Shown here in pieces: positions 53,847 to 62,027 of a DNA stretch of 64,000 nt (positions within the stretch are counted from its first letter, which is position 1; each line of letters begins with the position of its first letter). The notes under the pieces are model-generated. The model was not told the DNA's origin. It ran no database searches and was given only the letters and a program-made list of their open reading frames with translations. The DNA is from Hydrogenophaga sp. (GTDB lineage: Bacteria; Pseudomonadota; Gammaproteobacteria; Burkholderiales; Burkholderiaceae_C): positions 372,001 to 436,000 of the forward strand of contig NZ_JAUCZF010000002.1 in the NCBI RefSeq assembly GCF_030373245.1. The letters are read 5' to 3'. A program made the translations under genes and the position numbers.

Positions 53847-54914
53847 CTCGTCTCAGACATAGCGGTTTGGGCCGAAGAGCTGTCATTTTCGCAAATTGCG
53901 GTGGCCGGGGTGGATCTGTCGACCGCTGAACCGGGTCTGAAAGCCTGGTTGTCGCAAGGATGTCACGGTGAGATGACCTACATGGCGCGGCATGGCATGG
54001 CGCGAGCGCGTCCCGCCGAACTGGTGCCCGGTACGCTGAGCGTGATCACCGTGCGCATGGACTATCTGCCGAGCGGCACGCCCGATGAATGGCAGACCCG
54101 CGAGCTTGCGCGCTTGCAGCGACCGGGGGAAGCCGTGGTGTCGCTTTATGCGCGAGGCAGGGACTATCACAAGGTGCTGCGTGCGCGCCTGCAAAAGCTC
54201 GCCTGTCGCATCGAAGCAGCGGTGGGGCCGCTGGGTCACCGCGTATTCACCGATTCCGCGCCCGTGCTTGAAGCCGAGCTGGCGGTGCGCAGCGGCCAGG
54301 GCTGGCGCGGCAAGCACACGCTGGTGCTCCACCGCGAGGGTGGTTCCATGTTTTTCCTGGGCGAGATCTTTGTCGATATCGCGCTGCCACCCGGCAAACC
54401 GGTGTCCGACCACTGCGGAGCCTGCAGCGCCTGCATCAGCGCCTGCCCGACCCAGGCCATCGTGGCTCCAGGGCGGCTTGATGCGCGCCTTTGCATCTCT
54501 TACCTCACGATCGAGCACGCCGGCGCGATTCCCGAGGCGCTGCGCCCGCTCATCGGCAACCGGATCTATGGCTGCGACGACTGTCAGCTGGTCTGCCCCT
54601 GGAACAAATACGCCCAGCGCAGCCCCTTGCCCGACTTTGACTCGCGCGAGGGCCTGTCGGGCGCCACGCTGGTCGAGCTGTTCGGCTGGACCGAAGCCGA
54701 GTTCCTGCGCCGCACCGAGGGCAGCCCGATCCGGCGCATCGGCCACGAGCGCTGGCAACGCAACATTGCCGTGGCTCTGGGCAACGCTTTGCGTGTCTTG
54801 CCCGCTGTTGACGCCTCACCGTTGCGCGCCGCGCTGGCGCAGTCTGCCGAGCACCCGAGCGCGCTGGTGCGAGAGCATGTGGTGTGGGCGCTGGCGCAGT
54901 CGTCGCAGGCGTAG
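53820..54914 (+). CDS. queG: Epoxyqueuosine reductase
   Basis: A 364-residue cobalamin and iron-sulfur enzyme that performs the last step of queuosine formation in tRNA. Residues 1-180 form the cobalamin-binding part (with ARGRDYHKVLRARLQKLA and GHRVFTDSAPVLEAELA). The two [4Fe-4S] clusters are bound by CGACSACISACPTQAI and IYGCDDCQLVCPWN. A HEAT-like tail follows. The start at 53820 reads MKAEIDAVQLVSDIAVWAEE. Its 3' end meets the remnant of an acyl-CoA synthetase on the other strand. Confidence 0.95.
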   Translation: MKAEIDAVQLVSDIAVWAEELSFSQIAVAGVDLSTAEPGLKAWLSQGCHGEMTYMARHGMARARPAELVPGTLSVITVRMDYLPSGTPDEWQTRELARLQRPGEAVVSLYARGRDYHKVLRARLQKLACRIEAAVGPLGHRVFTDSAPVLEAELAVRSGQGWRGKHTLVLHREGGSMFFLGEIFVDIALPPGKPVSDHCGACSACISACPTQAIVAPGRLDARLCISYLTIEHAGAIPEALRPLIGNRIYGCDDCQLVCPWNKYAQRSPLPDFDSREGLSGATLVELFGWTEAEFLRRTEGSPIRRIGHERWQRNIAVALGNALRVLPAVDASPLRAALAQSAEHPSALVREHVVWALAQSSQA

Positions 54915-55313
54915 CGCTGTCGCGGCTTGCGCTTGAGCCGCTTGCCGCTTGGATGCTTCGGCAGCACCAGAGCGAAGACCACGCGCTCGGGGGCCTTGAA
55001 GCGCGCCGTTTGTTCGCTGCAGTGCGCCACCACCTCGTCTTCGCTCAGCGCGTGCCCGGCTTTGGGCACCACGATCACCGTGACCGCCTCGCCCCACTTG
55101 GCATCGGGCAGGTCGTCCACCGCCACCTCGCTCACCGCAGGCAGGCGGTCAGTCAACGCTTCCACCTCGCGGCTGGCCACCCTTTTCGCCGCTGGTCTTG
55201 ACCCTGTCCGTCTTGCGATCGACCGCGTTGATGCAGCCCTCCTTGTCGATCGCCGCCAGATGCGCCACGGCGCCGCCTGCCGCCGAAAGGGCCGGGTGAA
55301 TCCACGTCGATGG
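54915..55313 (-). pseudogene. Remnant of an acyl-CoA synthetase (AMP-binding), C-terminal part with a frameshift
   Basis: Read on the minus strand, one frame gives HLAAIDKEGCINAVDRKTDR and VKTSGEK; after about 55188 the match continues in another frame as VASREVEALTDRLPAVSEVA, DAKWGEAVTVIVVPKAGHAL and ERVVFALVLPKHPSGKRLKR. These are the A8 to A10 motifs of fatty-acyl-CoA synthetases, including the PSGK Lys. The N-terminal 400 residues are absent and the shift lies in a GGCGAAAAGGG stretch. It is therefore decayed. Confidence 0.85.
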
Positions 55314-55357
55314 TTTGGACTTGGGCCCGTGCCGAATGCGAGGACTATCATCTTCTT

Positions 55358-56164
55358 ATGGACCCCATCTCCAGCGCCCAAACAGCCCTCAGCCACTGGG
55401 GTACGCGGGTGCGCGCGACGTGGGTGGCCTGGTGGCATGTGCTGTTGCTGGGCGCGCAGATCGTGGTGCTGGCCTTCATGCCATCGAGCTACCGACATGG
55501 TGCTCAGCGCGCCGCGGTGTTGAGCAATCTCTACCTGGCTACCGCGCCCTTGCTGACGGGTTTTCTGGTGCTCTCGGCGCTGGTGAGCGTGGTGCTGATC
55601 CGCATCGTCGTGGCCACTGCGCTCAGCTATGGGCTCACGCAGTACGCGCTGGAGGTGCTGGTGCGCACGCTGGTGCTGGAGCTGATCCCGCTCTACGCCG
55701 CCCTTTTTGTGGCCGTGCGCTATGCGATGCCAGGCGCGCAGAGGGTGCGCAAGAAGCTGTCCGATCTGCAGCGCGCAGGTGGCGAGGTGGATGAGCAGGC
55801 TTTGCTGCGCAGCGAGTTGTTGCCGCGCGCGCTGGCCGCCGTTTTTTCCGTGCTGCTGCTGGCGGCGCTCAGCTGTGTGGTGGCGCTGGTGCTGACCTAC
55901 CTCACCGTTTACGGGTTCTCACCCTGGGGCTTGCCCGGCTACACGCGCAGCGTGGGCGGGGTGTTCACCCCCGCGGTCACGCTGATCTTCAGCCTGAAGA
56001 CGCTGTTTTTCAGCCTGGCGGTCGCGGTGGTGCCTCTGGCCGCCAGCGCGCAGCGAGACGCCCAGGGGCGGTACAGCCGACGCAGCGACATATCCGAATT
56101 TGCACGCCTGTTTTCGGTGGTGTTGCTGATCGAGGTCGTATCCCTGTTGGGCAACTACTATTGA
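55358..56164 (+). CDS. MlaE-like ABC permease of an Mce-type lipid transport system
   Basis: A 268-residue inner-membrane protein with about five helices that resembles the MlaE permease family: LVLIRIVVATALSYGL-like VVLIRIVVATALSYGLTQYA, then LELIPLYAALFVAVRYAMPGA in place of the family phrase ELGPVLTALLVAGR. The match is divergent. It should form the membrane channel of an ABC system that moves phospholipids between membranes. The MlaD-like gene starts five bases after its stop (or overlaps with a TTG). No ATP-binding gene is adjacent. Confidence 0.75.
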   Translation: MDPISSAQTALSHWGTRVRATWVAWWHVLLLGAQIVVLAFMPSSYRHGAQRAAVLSNLYLATAPLLTGFLVLSALVSVVLIRIVVATALSYGLTQYALEVLVRTLVLELIPLYAALFVAVRYAMPGAQRVRKKLSDLQRAGGEVDEQALLRSELLPRALAAVFSVLLLAALSCVVALVLTYLTVYGFSPWGLPGYTRSVGGVFTPAVTLIFSLKTLFFSLAVAVVPLAASAQRDAQGRYSRRSDISEFARLFSVVLLIEVVSLLGNYY

Positions 56165-56169
56165 GCCCC

Positions 56170-57201
56170 ATGAACACGCCCAGCGCGCCCCCGCAGCCAT
56201 CGCCCTCGGGCCTACCGCCCGATCCGCAGCCGCCAGTGAAATACCTGGAGCTGAAGGCCGCGCTCCTGCTGCTCCTCATGCTGGTGCTGGTGGTCGGTTC
56301 GGCGCTCTACGTGCTGTACGCCCGGGGTGCGTTCGAGCGCACCCAGCGCCTGGTGCTGATTTCCGACGACTCCGAGGGCGTGGTGGTCGGCATGGACATG
56401 ACCTTCGCCGGATTTGCCATCGGACGGGTGGCACGCATTGAACTTGGTCCCGATGGCAATGCGCGCATCCTGATCGATGTGCCCGAGAAGGACGCGCGCT
56501 GGCTGCGCACCTCCAGCATCTTCACCATGGAGCGCAGCCTGGTCGGCAGTACCCGCATCCGCGCCTACAGCGGTGTGCTGGAAGACCCGCCGCTGCCCGA
56601 TGGCGCCGAGCGCCAGGTGCTGCGTGGTGATGCGTCGGCCGAAATCCCGAGACTCACCGCGTCGATCCGCGACCTGCTGGACAACCTGAACGATCTCACC
56701 AAGGCCGGTGCACCGCTTTCTCAAAGCCTGGCCAATGTGCAGACCGCGACCGAAAAGCTCAACGGCCCGCAGGGTGCCATGGGCCTGCTGCTGGGCAACG
56801 AGACCGACGCCAGGAAGGTGGCCGCCGCACTGGACCGGGCCAACGCCTTGCTGGCGCGGGCCGATGGCCTGACCCAGCGGCTCGACACCCTGGTGGCCAA
56901 TGCCGACCGCCAGGTATTCGGTACCGGCGCAGCACCTGGACAGGGCGGGTTGGTCAGCGACGCTCGCGCCACGGTGCAGCAGCTCAATGGCCTGCTGAGC
57001 GAGGCTCGCGGCACGCTGCAAAAGGTGGATGCGGTGCTGGTGGAAGCGCAAGGCATCGCCAGCAACACCCGCGAAGCCACGGTCGACCTGAGCGCGCTGC
57101 GCGCCGATGTGGAGGCCAGCCTGCGCAAGGTCGACGGGCTCGTGAACGAGATCAATCGCAAATGGCCGTTTGCGCGGGATACGGAGATCAGACTGCCGTG
57201 A
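56170..57201 (+). CDS. MlaD-like MCE domain protein
   Basis: A 343-residue membrane-anchored protein. One helix at about residues 27-51 precedes the MCE domain, recognisable by DDSEGVVVGMDMTFAGFAIG and IDVPEKDARWLRTSSIFTME, with STRIRAYSGVLEDPPLPDGA. The long C-terminal part is helical and probably forms a coiled coil (repeated LDRANALLARADGLTQRLDT and similar). MCE rings bind lipids and bridge the periplasm. An upstream TTG at 56161 would overlap the permease stop; the ATG at 56170 is preferred. Confidence 0.88.
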   Translation: MNTPSAPPQPSPSGLPPDPQPPVKYLELKAALLLLLMLVLVVGSALYVLYARGAFERTQRLVLISDDSEGVVVGMDMTFAGFAIGRVARIELGPDGNARILIDVPEKDARWLRTSSIFTMERSLVGSTRIRAYSGVLEDPPLPDGAERQVLRGDASAEIPRLTASIRDLLDNLNDLTKAGAPLSQSLANVQTATEKLNGPQGAMGLLLGNETDARKVAAALDRANALLARADGLTQRLDTLVANADRQVFGTGAAPGQGGLVSDARATVQQLNGLLSEARGTLQKVDAVLVEAQGIASNTREATVDLSALRADVEASLRKVDGLVNEINRKWPFARDTEIRLP

Positions 57202-57209
57202 ACAAGATC

Positions 57210-57284
57210 ACCCCCACGCCGACTTCGTTGTCACCCCCTCAACGGGGCGATGCCTGCGGTCCGGCGAAGCCGGCTCCGCGGTGT
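57210..57284 (-). repeat. Dispersed GC-rich repeat, copy 8
   Basis: Opposite orientation to most: CCCCCACGCCGACTTCG at the left and CCGGCGAAGCCGGCTCCGCG at the right. It fills the gap between the MlaD-like gene and the lipoprotein gene. Confidence 0.7.
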
Positions 57285-57314
57285 TTGCTGGGTGGCTTCT
57301 CTTCTATTGGACAG

Positions 57315-57980
57315 ATGACTTCGTTTGCGCATTGGCTTGCGCTCAGCATTCTGGGCTTGATCCTAGCAGCCTGCTCCAGCACGCCCCCGCCCCCCGACTG
57401 GCAGATGAACGTCAAGGGCAGCGTGGAGCGGGCAGCCGATGCCTGGCTCAGCGGCAACAGCAAGATCGAGCTGGTGGAATTCGCACGCGCGCGCAGCGAA
57501 GTGGCACGGACCGGCCGGCCGGATCTGCTGGCCCGGGTGGAACTGCTGCGGTGCGCCACTCGGGTGGCGGCGCTGGAATTCGAACCTTGTGCCGGGTACG
57601 AGGCCCTCGCGGCAGACGCGGCGCCGGACGAGCAGGCCTACGCGCGGTATCTTGAAGGCAAGGCTCAGCCGGCGGATGCAGCTTTGCTGCCCGAGGTGCA
57701 TCGAGGCCTAGCTGGTGGCTCGGCGTTGCCCGATGGCGCGCTGGCCGGTATTCAGGACCCACTTTCTCGCCTGGTTGCTGCTGGCGTTCTGCTGCGCCGC
57801 AGGCAGGCCACGCCTGGCGTGATCACACAGGCAGTGGGAGCCGCCTCGGCCCAGGGCTGGCGCCGGCCTTTGCTGGCCTGGCTGAAGGTGGAGCAGCAGC
57901 GGGCGCAGGCGGGGGGTGCGGCCGATGAGGTGGAAAGGATTCAGCGGCGGATAGATATGGTGCTGGTACCCGAACGCTGA
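57315..57980 (+). CDS. Hypothetical lipoprotein in the Mce-type cluster
   Basis: A 221-residue lipoprotein: LGLILAAC is a good lipobox with Cys20. The mature part is alanine-rich and helical, has two cysteine-containing loops (LLRCATRVAAL and FEPCAGYEAL) and no recognised domain. A lipoprotein is the usual third part of Mce-type clusters (as PqiC is in pqiABC), but the sequence does not look like PqiC. Longer frames upstream run through repeat copy 8 and are not favoured. Confidence 0.78.
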   Translation: MTSFAHWLALSILGLILAACSSTPPPPDWQMNVKGSVERAADAWLSGNSKIELVEFARARSEVARTGRPDLLARVELLRCATRVAALEFEPCAGYEALAADAAPDEQAYARYLEGKAQPADAALLPEVHRGLAGGSALPDGALAGIQDPLSRLVAAGVLLRRRQATPGVITQAVGAASAQGWRRPLLAWLKVEQQRAQAGGAADEVERIQRRIDMVLVPER

Positions 57981-57987
57981 AGACCTT

Positions 57988-58515
57988 ATGGACTTTCGAG
58001 CGATAGCGATGTTGCGACTGCTTTGGGATCTGTACTTTGGCAAACAGGCGAAAGTATTTCGCTGTCGCTTCGACCTTCAGGAGTCCATGGAGCGACTCAA
58101 GCGTGCAACGGGTCGGTCTTTTCTGTCCTCATTCGCCGGGCAGTTTGCCATTGCCCACATCAGTGAATCCAGAGTTGTCTTGCATCGAGTCGTGCCTTTC
58201 ATCGGCAACTCTTTTCGTCCCATTTTCTTTGGAAAGTTCGACGTCGTGGATGACCGGGTGGTTCTCCGCGGCGAATTCCGGCAGTCTCGGTGGACCATGG
58301 CTTTCAATGCAAGCTCTCTGGTGTTTATCTCTTGCTGGATGCTCTTGGCATTGGGAAGTGTCATGTCCGGGGCTATCAACGATTTGATGTTCCCTTTGTA
58401 TGGTCTTCTCTTTTTCGGCCTCAGCGTGGGACTTACTTGGGTTGGGAAGTGGTTTGCGCGAGGAGAGGTGGAGTGGATTTCAGAGTTGATTCAGGCAGCG
58501 TTATCTGGCTACTGA
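57988..58515 (+). CDS. Hypothetical protein with two membrane helices, low GC
   Basis: A 175-residue protein of unknown family. Residues 1-105 are soluble, mixed alpha/beta and basic; two helices follow (about 107-125 and 130-150) and a short tail. It is not recognised. Over 58021-58260, 125 of 240 bases are G or C (52%), clearly below the neighbours. It begins seven bases after the lipoprotein stop but its composition argues for separate origin. Its end overlaps the convergent AEC gene by 7 bp. Confidence 0.65.
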   Translation: MDFRAIAMLRLLWDLYFGKQAKVFRCRFDLQESMERLKRATGRSFLSSFAGQFAIAHISESRVVLHRVVPFIGNSFRPIFFGKFDVVDDRVVLRGEFRQSRWTMAFNASSLVFISCWMLLALGSVMSGAINDLMFPLYGLLFFGLSVGLTWVGKWFARGEVEWISELIQAALSGY

Positions 58516-59420
58516 CCGCCGAGCACCCCGAGCGCAAACGGCAGGCTCACCATGCCCAGCAGGGTAGACAGCGTGACCAGGCCGGCCACGTAGGGGCCGT
58601 TGTAGCCCATGCGCGCGGCCAGCACATAGCAGCTGGAGGCGGTGGGCACGGCAGAGAACATGAGCAGCACCGTGGTCTGCACCGCATCGAGTGCAAAGAG
58701 CCTCGCGAAGCCGAAGGCCATGAGGGGCATGGCAAGGTGTTTGATGCTCAGCATCAGCAAGCCCAGCGTCTTGGCCGCCTGCAGCGAGCGGAACTGCATG
58801 CCGGCACCGGCGGCCATCAGGCCCAGGGCGAGGGCGGCCTGGCCGATGCGGGTCACGGTGGGGTCCAGCCATGGCGGGATGCTCAAGCCCAGCAGGTTGG
58901 CCACCAGGCCTGAGGCGGTACCGATGATGAGCGGGTTGCGCAGCAGCTCGCCAGCAAAGTGTTTTTCTGCGTGGCGCGCCATGGGCCAGACGGCAGCCAC
59001 GTTCAGCAGCGGCACGGTTACGCCGATGATCACCGCAATGAGTTGCAGCCCTTGCGGACCGGCGACCTTGCTCGCCAGTGCCAGCGCGATGAACGAGTTG
59101 AAGCGAAACGCCACCTGCGAGCTGGCGGCGTGCAGGCGCAGGTCAAACCGCTTGCCGAGCCATGGCCAGTGCGGCAGCGAGTACGACAGGGCAATGCCAC
59201 CGGCGGCCAGGCAGAGCGCTGCGCCGATCAGGCTGGAGGTGGCGCCCAGTTCCAGCGGGCTCTTCACGATCGCCTGGAACAGCAGCACCGGGAACAGGAA
59301 GTAGTAGACCAGGCTGTCGATCGAACTCCAGACCGAGCGATTCAGTGCGGTGAAGCGGCACAGCAGGTAGCCGATCAGGATCAGCGAAAAATCGGGGAAG
59401 AGCAGCTGGGCAAAGTTCAC
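58509..59420 (-). CDS. AEC family transporter (auxin efflux carrier-like)
   Basis: A 303-residue membrane protein with about ten helices in two repeats of five, typical of the AEC (PIN-like/MdcF) family. The N-terminus reads FAQLLFPDFSLILIGYLLCR; helical segments after NRSVWSSIDSLVYYFLFPVL and in the C-terminal half (LFALDAVQTTVLLMFSAVPT with SCYVLAARMGYNGPYVAGLV) carry the family's proline and glycine crossings. It probably exports or takes up a small organic acid; the substrate is unknown. Confidence 0.92.
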   Translation of the reverse strand: MNFAQLLFPDFSLILIGYLLCRFTALNRSVWSSIDSLVYYFLFPVLLFQAIVKSPLELGATSSLIGAALCLAAGGIALSYSLPHWPWLGKRFDLRLHAASSQVAFRFNSFIALALASKVAGPQGLQLIAVIIGVTVPLLNVAAVWPMARHAEKHFAGELLRNPLIIGTASGLVANLLGLSIPPWLDPTVTRIGQAALALGLMAAGAGMQFRSLQAAKTLGLLMLSIKHLAMPLMAFGFARLFALDAVQTTVLLMFSAVPTASSCYVLAARMGYNGPYVAGLVTLSTLLGMVSLPFALGVLGGQ

Positions 59421-59473
59421 CGCGGGAGGTTACCCGATGAGCCGTGTGGCATCTGTGCTGGCTGTCGCCTTGG

Positions 59474-59887
59474 TCAGCGCTGCGGGGGTGGGTTGCAAGG
59501 CGTGAGCAGAGTGATGCCGCCATCGGACCGGAGCAGCTGGTGCATGGGCGCACAGCCGGCCGCGGTGCACCAGTCGTAGTCTGCCGTGTAGACGGACCGG
59601 GTTAGGCGCAGGCCATCAGGCGACCAGGTGGTGGGCGTGTATTCGTACCAGCCGTTGCGAAGCACCGCGTCGGCGGGCGGCTCCATGCCGGCGGCCGAGC
59701 CGCGCACGCGCGCTGTGAGCGCCTTGAGCGTGGGTGGTTCGCCCGGCACCACCGCATAGTCTTCCTCCCATCGCACCTTTTCGATCGAGTGGGTCCAGGC
59801 CAGGGTGAAGCGCTCCACCGGCACGAAGACCGGCACCGCCGCCGGCCCTGCCGCGGCGAGCGCCAGGCACACACCCAGCAGCGCCAT
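59474..59887 (-). CDS. DUF1850 protein of a TAXI-TRAP cluster
   Basis: A 137-residue protein of the DUF1850 family: LAWTHSIEKVRWEEDYAV near residue 29 is the signature, followed by ARVRGSAAGMEPPADAVLRN and GWYEYTP. An N-terminal hydrophobic stretch suggests export or anchoring. DUF1850 genes almost always accompany fused TRAP permeases of the TAXI type, as here, where it begins 5 bp after that gene. Its role in transport is unknown. Confidence 0.85.
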   Translation of the reverse strand: MALLGVCLALAAAGPAAVPVFVPVERFTLAWTHSIEKVRWEEDYAVVPGEPPTLKALTARVRGSAAGMEPPADAVLRNGWYEYTPTTWSPDGLRLTRSVYTADYDWCTAAGCAPMHQLLRSDGGITLLTPCNPPPQR

Positions 59888-59892
59888 GGCGC

Positions 59893-61914
59893 TCAGGCCG
59901 CCACAGCGCGCTGTGCCCGTGTGCGCCAGGCGTGCCAGGCAATGAACACCGCCACCGCGCCCAGGCCGATCTCGTCGGTCAGCGGCAGGGCGACGATGAG
60001 GAAGCTGGCCGCGCCAATGGCCACGATGCGTTCAGCCCAGTTCAGCGGACCAAACAGGAAGCCGATGGCACCCGCGCCCCACATGGCGATTGCCACCAGC
60101 GCCTTGAACACGATCCAGCTGGTATCCACCCAGGTGCCGCTCTGCAGCATGAGCGCCGGGCTGTAGACCGCCATGAAGGGCACGATGAAACCGGCGATGG
60201 CCACCCGGATCGCCTGCATGCTGATTTTCAGCCCGGTCTCGCGCGCGATGGGCGCCGCCGCGAAACAGGCCAGTGCCACCGGCGGTGTGAGGTCGGCCAT
60301 GATGCCGAAATAGAACACGAACATGTGCGAGACGATCAGCGGCACGCCCAGTTCCAGCAGCACCGGTGCGGCGAGCGAGCTGGTGATGATGTAGTTGGGA
60401 ATGGTGGGAATGCCCATGCCCAGCACCAGGCAAGTCAGCATGGTGAGCAAAAGCGCGAGAAACAGGCTCTCGCGCCCAATGGCGATGATGTGACCGCCAA
60501 GCTCGGCCGCCACGCCGGTGAGGTTGATCACACCGATGATCACGCCGACCAGGGCGCAGGCAATGGCCACGGGGAGTGCGTGGCGCGCGCCTTCCACCAG
60601 GGCCTTGATGGCCAGCGCACGGGCATCGGCGCCCACCTTGCGGATGTAGGTCAGTGCCACCAGCACCAGCGTCACCACAAAAAAGGCGATCACGCCAAAT
60701 TGCAGGAAGCCCGCGCAGGCAAAGCCCAGCAGCACCCAGAACAGCATGCGCAAGGGCGTGCCCTGCACGCCACCGATCACGGCCGCACCAAAGATCAGGA
60801 TCACCGTCAGTGCCAGACCCACGGAGCCGGAGAACAGCGGCGTGAAGCCGGAGAACAGCAAGGCCACCAGACCGGCCAGCGGAATCAGCAGGTACCAGCG
60901 CTCGCGCACCGCCGTCCAGGGGTTCGGACACTCTTCTTTGGGCAGGCCCACCAGCCCTTTGCGACCAGCCTCCAGGTGCACCATCCAGAACGCGGTGACG
61001 AAGTACAGGATGGCTGGGATCACCGCCGCCTGCACGATCTCCAGATAAGGTACGTTGATGGTCTCGGCCATGATGAATGCCACCGCGCCCATCACCGGCG
61101 GCATGATCTGTCCGCCCATGCTGGAAGTGGCTTCCACGCCGCCGGCAAACGCGGGGCTGTAGCCAAAGCGCTTCATGAGCGGAATGGTGAACTGCCCAGT
61201 GGTGACCACGTTGGCCACACCCGAGCCGTTGATGGTGCCCATGAGGCCCGAAGAAATCACCGACACCTTGGCCGGGCCGCCGCGCGTGTGGCCCACCGTG
61301 CCCATGGCGAAGTCGTTGAACAGCTTGATCATGCCGGCCTGTTCCAGAAAAGCGCCGAACAGGATGAACAGGAAAATGAAGGTGCTGGAGACGTAGGTGG
61401 GTGTGCCGTAGAAGCCTTCGGTACCGAAGCTGAGCGTGCTCACGATCTGGTCCACGCCATAGCCGCGGTGTGCCAGCATGCCCGGCAGGTGCTGACCGAA
61501 CAGCGCGTAAAGCAGAAAGATGCCGCAGATCAACGGCAGACCCCAACCCATCACGCGCCTTGCCGCTTCGAACACCAGCACGGCCAGGATCACGCCCACC
61601 ACCCAGTCGGCCTGAGTGAGGTCACCGGCGCGCTGCGTCAGGTCGGCCTCGAACACCCACTGGTAGAGCCCGGTCAGGAAACCCGCGATGCCCAGCACCC
61701 AGCCGAGTGCGCGCCAGCTGGCGCTCTTGCCATTCATGGGTGGATAAAGGCTGAAGATCATCAGCAGCACAAAGCCGACGTGGATCGCACGTATCACCTG
61801 GCTGGAAAGGGGATGGAACGACGCCATCCAGATCTGGTAGCACGAAAACGCGATCGCGATCCAGAAGAGGGCGCCGCGCACGGTGTTGCTTTGGTGTTGT
61901 TCGGCTTCGTTCAT
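59893..61914 (-). CDS. Fused TRAP transporter permease (4TM/12TM DctQ-DctM fusion)
   Basis: A 673-residue protein that joins a DctQ-like part (residues 15-130, four helices) and a DctM-like part of about 12 helices. Family phrases are FILFGAFLEQAGMIKLFNDF, GGPAKVSVISSGLMGTINGSG, GVEATSSMGGQIMPPVMGAVAF and VLGMGIPTIPNYIITSSLAAP. Such fusions work with TAXI-type binding proteins. The gene lies 113 bp behind the binding protein gene on the same strand and directly before DUF1850. Confidence 0.95.
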   Translation of the reverse strand: MNEAEQHQSNTVRGALFWIAIAFSCYQIWMASFHPLSSQVIRAIHVGFVLLMIFSLYPPMNGKSASWRALGWVLGIAGFLTGLYQWVFEADLTQRAGDLTQADWVVGVILAVLVFEAARRVMGWGLPLICGIFLLYALFGQHLPGMLAHRGYGVDQIVSTLSFGTEGFYGTPTYVSSTFIFLFILFGAFLEQAGMIKLFNDFAMGTVGHTRGGPAKVSVISSGLMGTINGSGVANVVTTGQFTIPLMKRFGYSPAFAGGVEATSSMGGQIMPPVMGAVAFIMAETINVPYLEIVQAAVIPAILYFVTAFWMVHLEAGRKGLVGLPKEECPNPWTAVRERWYLLIPLAGLVALLFSGFTPLFSGSVGLALTVILIFGAAVIGGVQGTPLRMLFWVLLGFACAGFLQFGVIAFFVVTLVLVALTYIRKVGADARALAIKALVEGARHALPVAIACALVGVIIGVINLTGVAAELGGHIIAIGRESLFLALLLTMLTCLVLGMGIPTIPNYIITSSLAAPVLLELGVPLIVSHMFVFYFGIMADLTPPVALACFAAAPIARETGLKISMQAIRVAIAGFIVPFMAVYSPALMLQSGTWVDTSWIVFKALVAIAMWGAGAIGFLFGPLNWAERIVAIGAASFLIVALPLTDEIGLGAVAVFIAWHAWRTRAQRAVAA

Positions 61915-61955
61915 GGAGACATGTCCGCTGGAGGGCCTGGTCGGTGCCCACGTGA

Positions 61956-61979
61956 CAGCGGCCCCGGGTGGGGCCGCTG
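61956..61979. other. Perfect hairpin between the TAXI binding protein and permease genes
   Basis: CAGCGGCCCC and GGGGCCGCTG pair over ten bases with a GGGT loop. There is no T run, so it more likely protects the 3' end of a shorter binding-protein mRNA than ends transcription. A second potential stem (GGCGCGCC at 61988 and 62012) lies beside it. Confidence 0.55.
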
Positions 61980-62027
61980 ACGAGAAAGGCGCGCCGTTGC
62001 CGCAGGGCTCGGGCGCGCCAGCCGGGC

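Noticed and set aside
59932-61980. A 682-codon open frame on the plus strand opposite the fused TRAP permease
   Set aside because: It is the shadow of a long high-GC gene; it is rich in His, Gln and Arg, has no family motif and no proper start. Similar shadows lie opposite edd, mutL, the acyl-CoA dehydrogenase and PBP1a.
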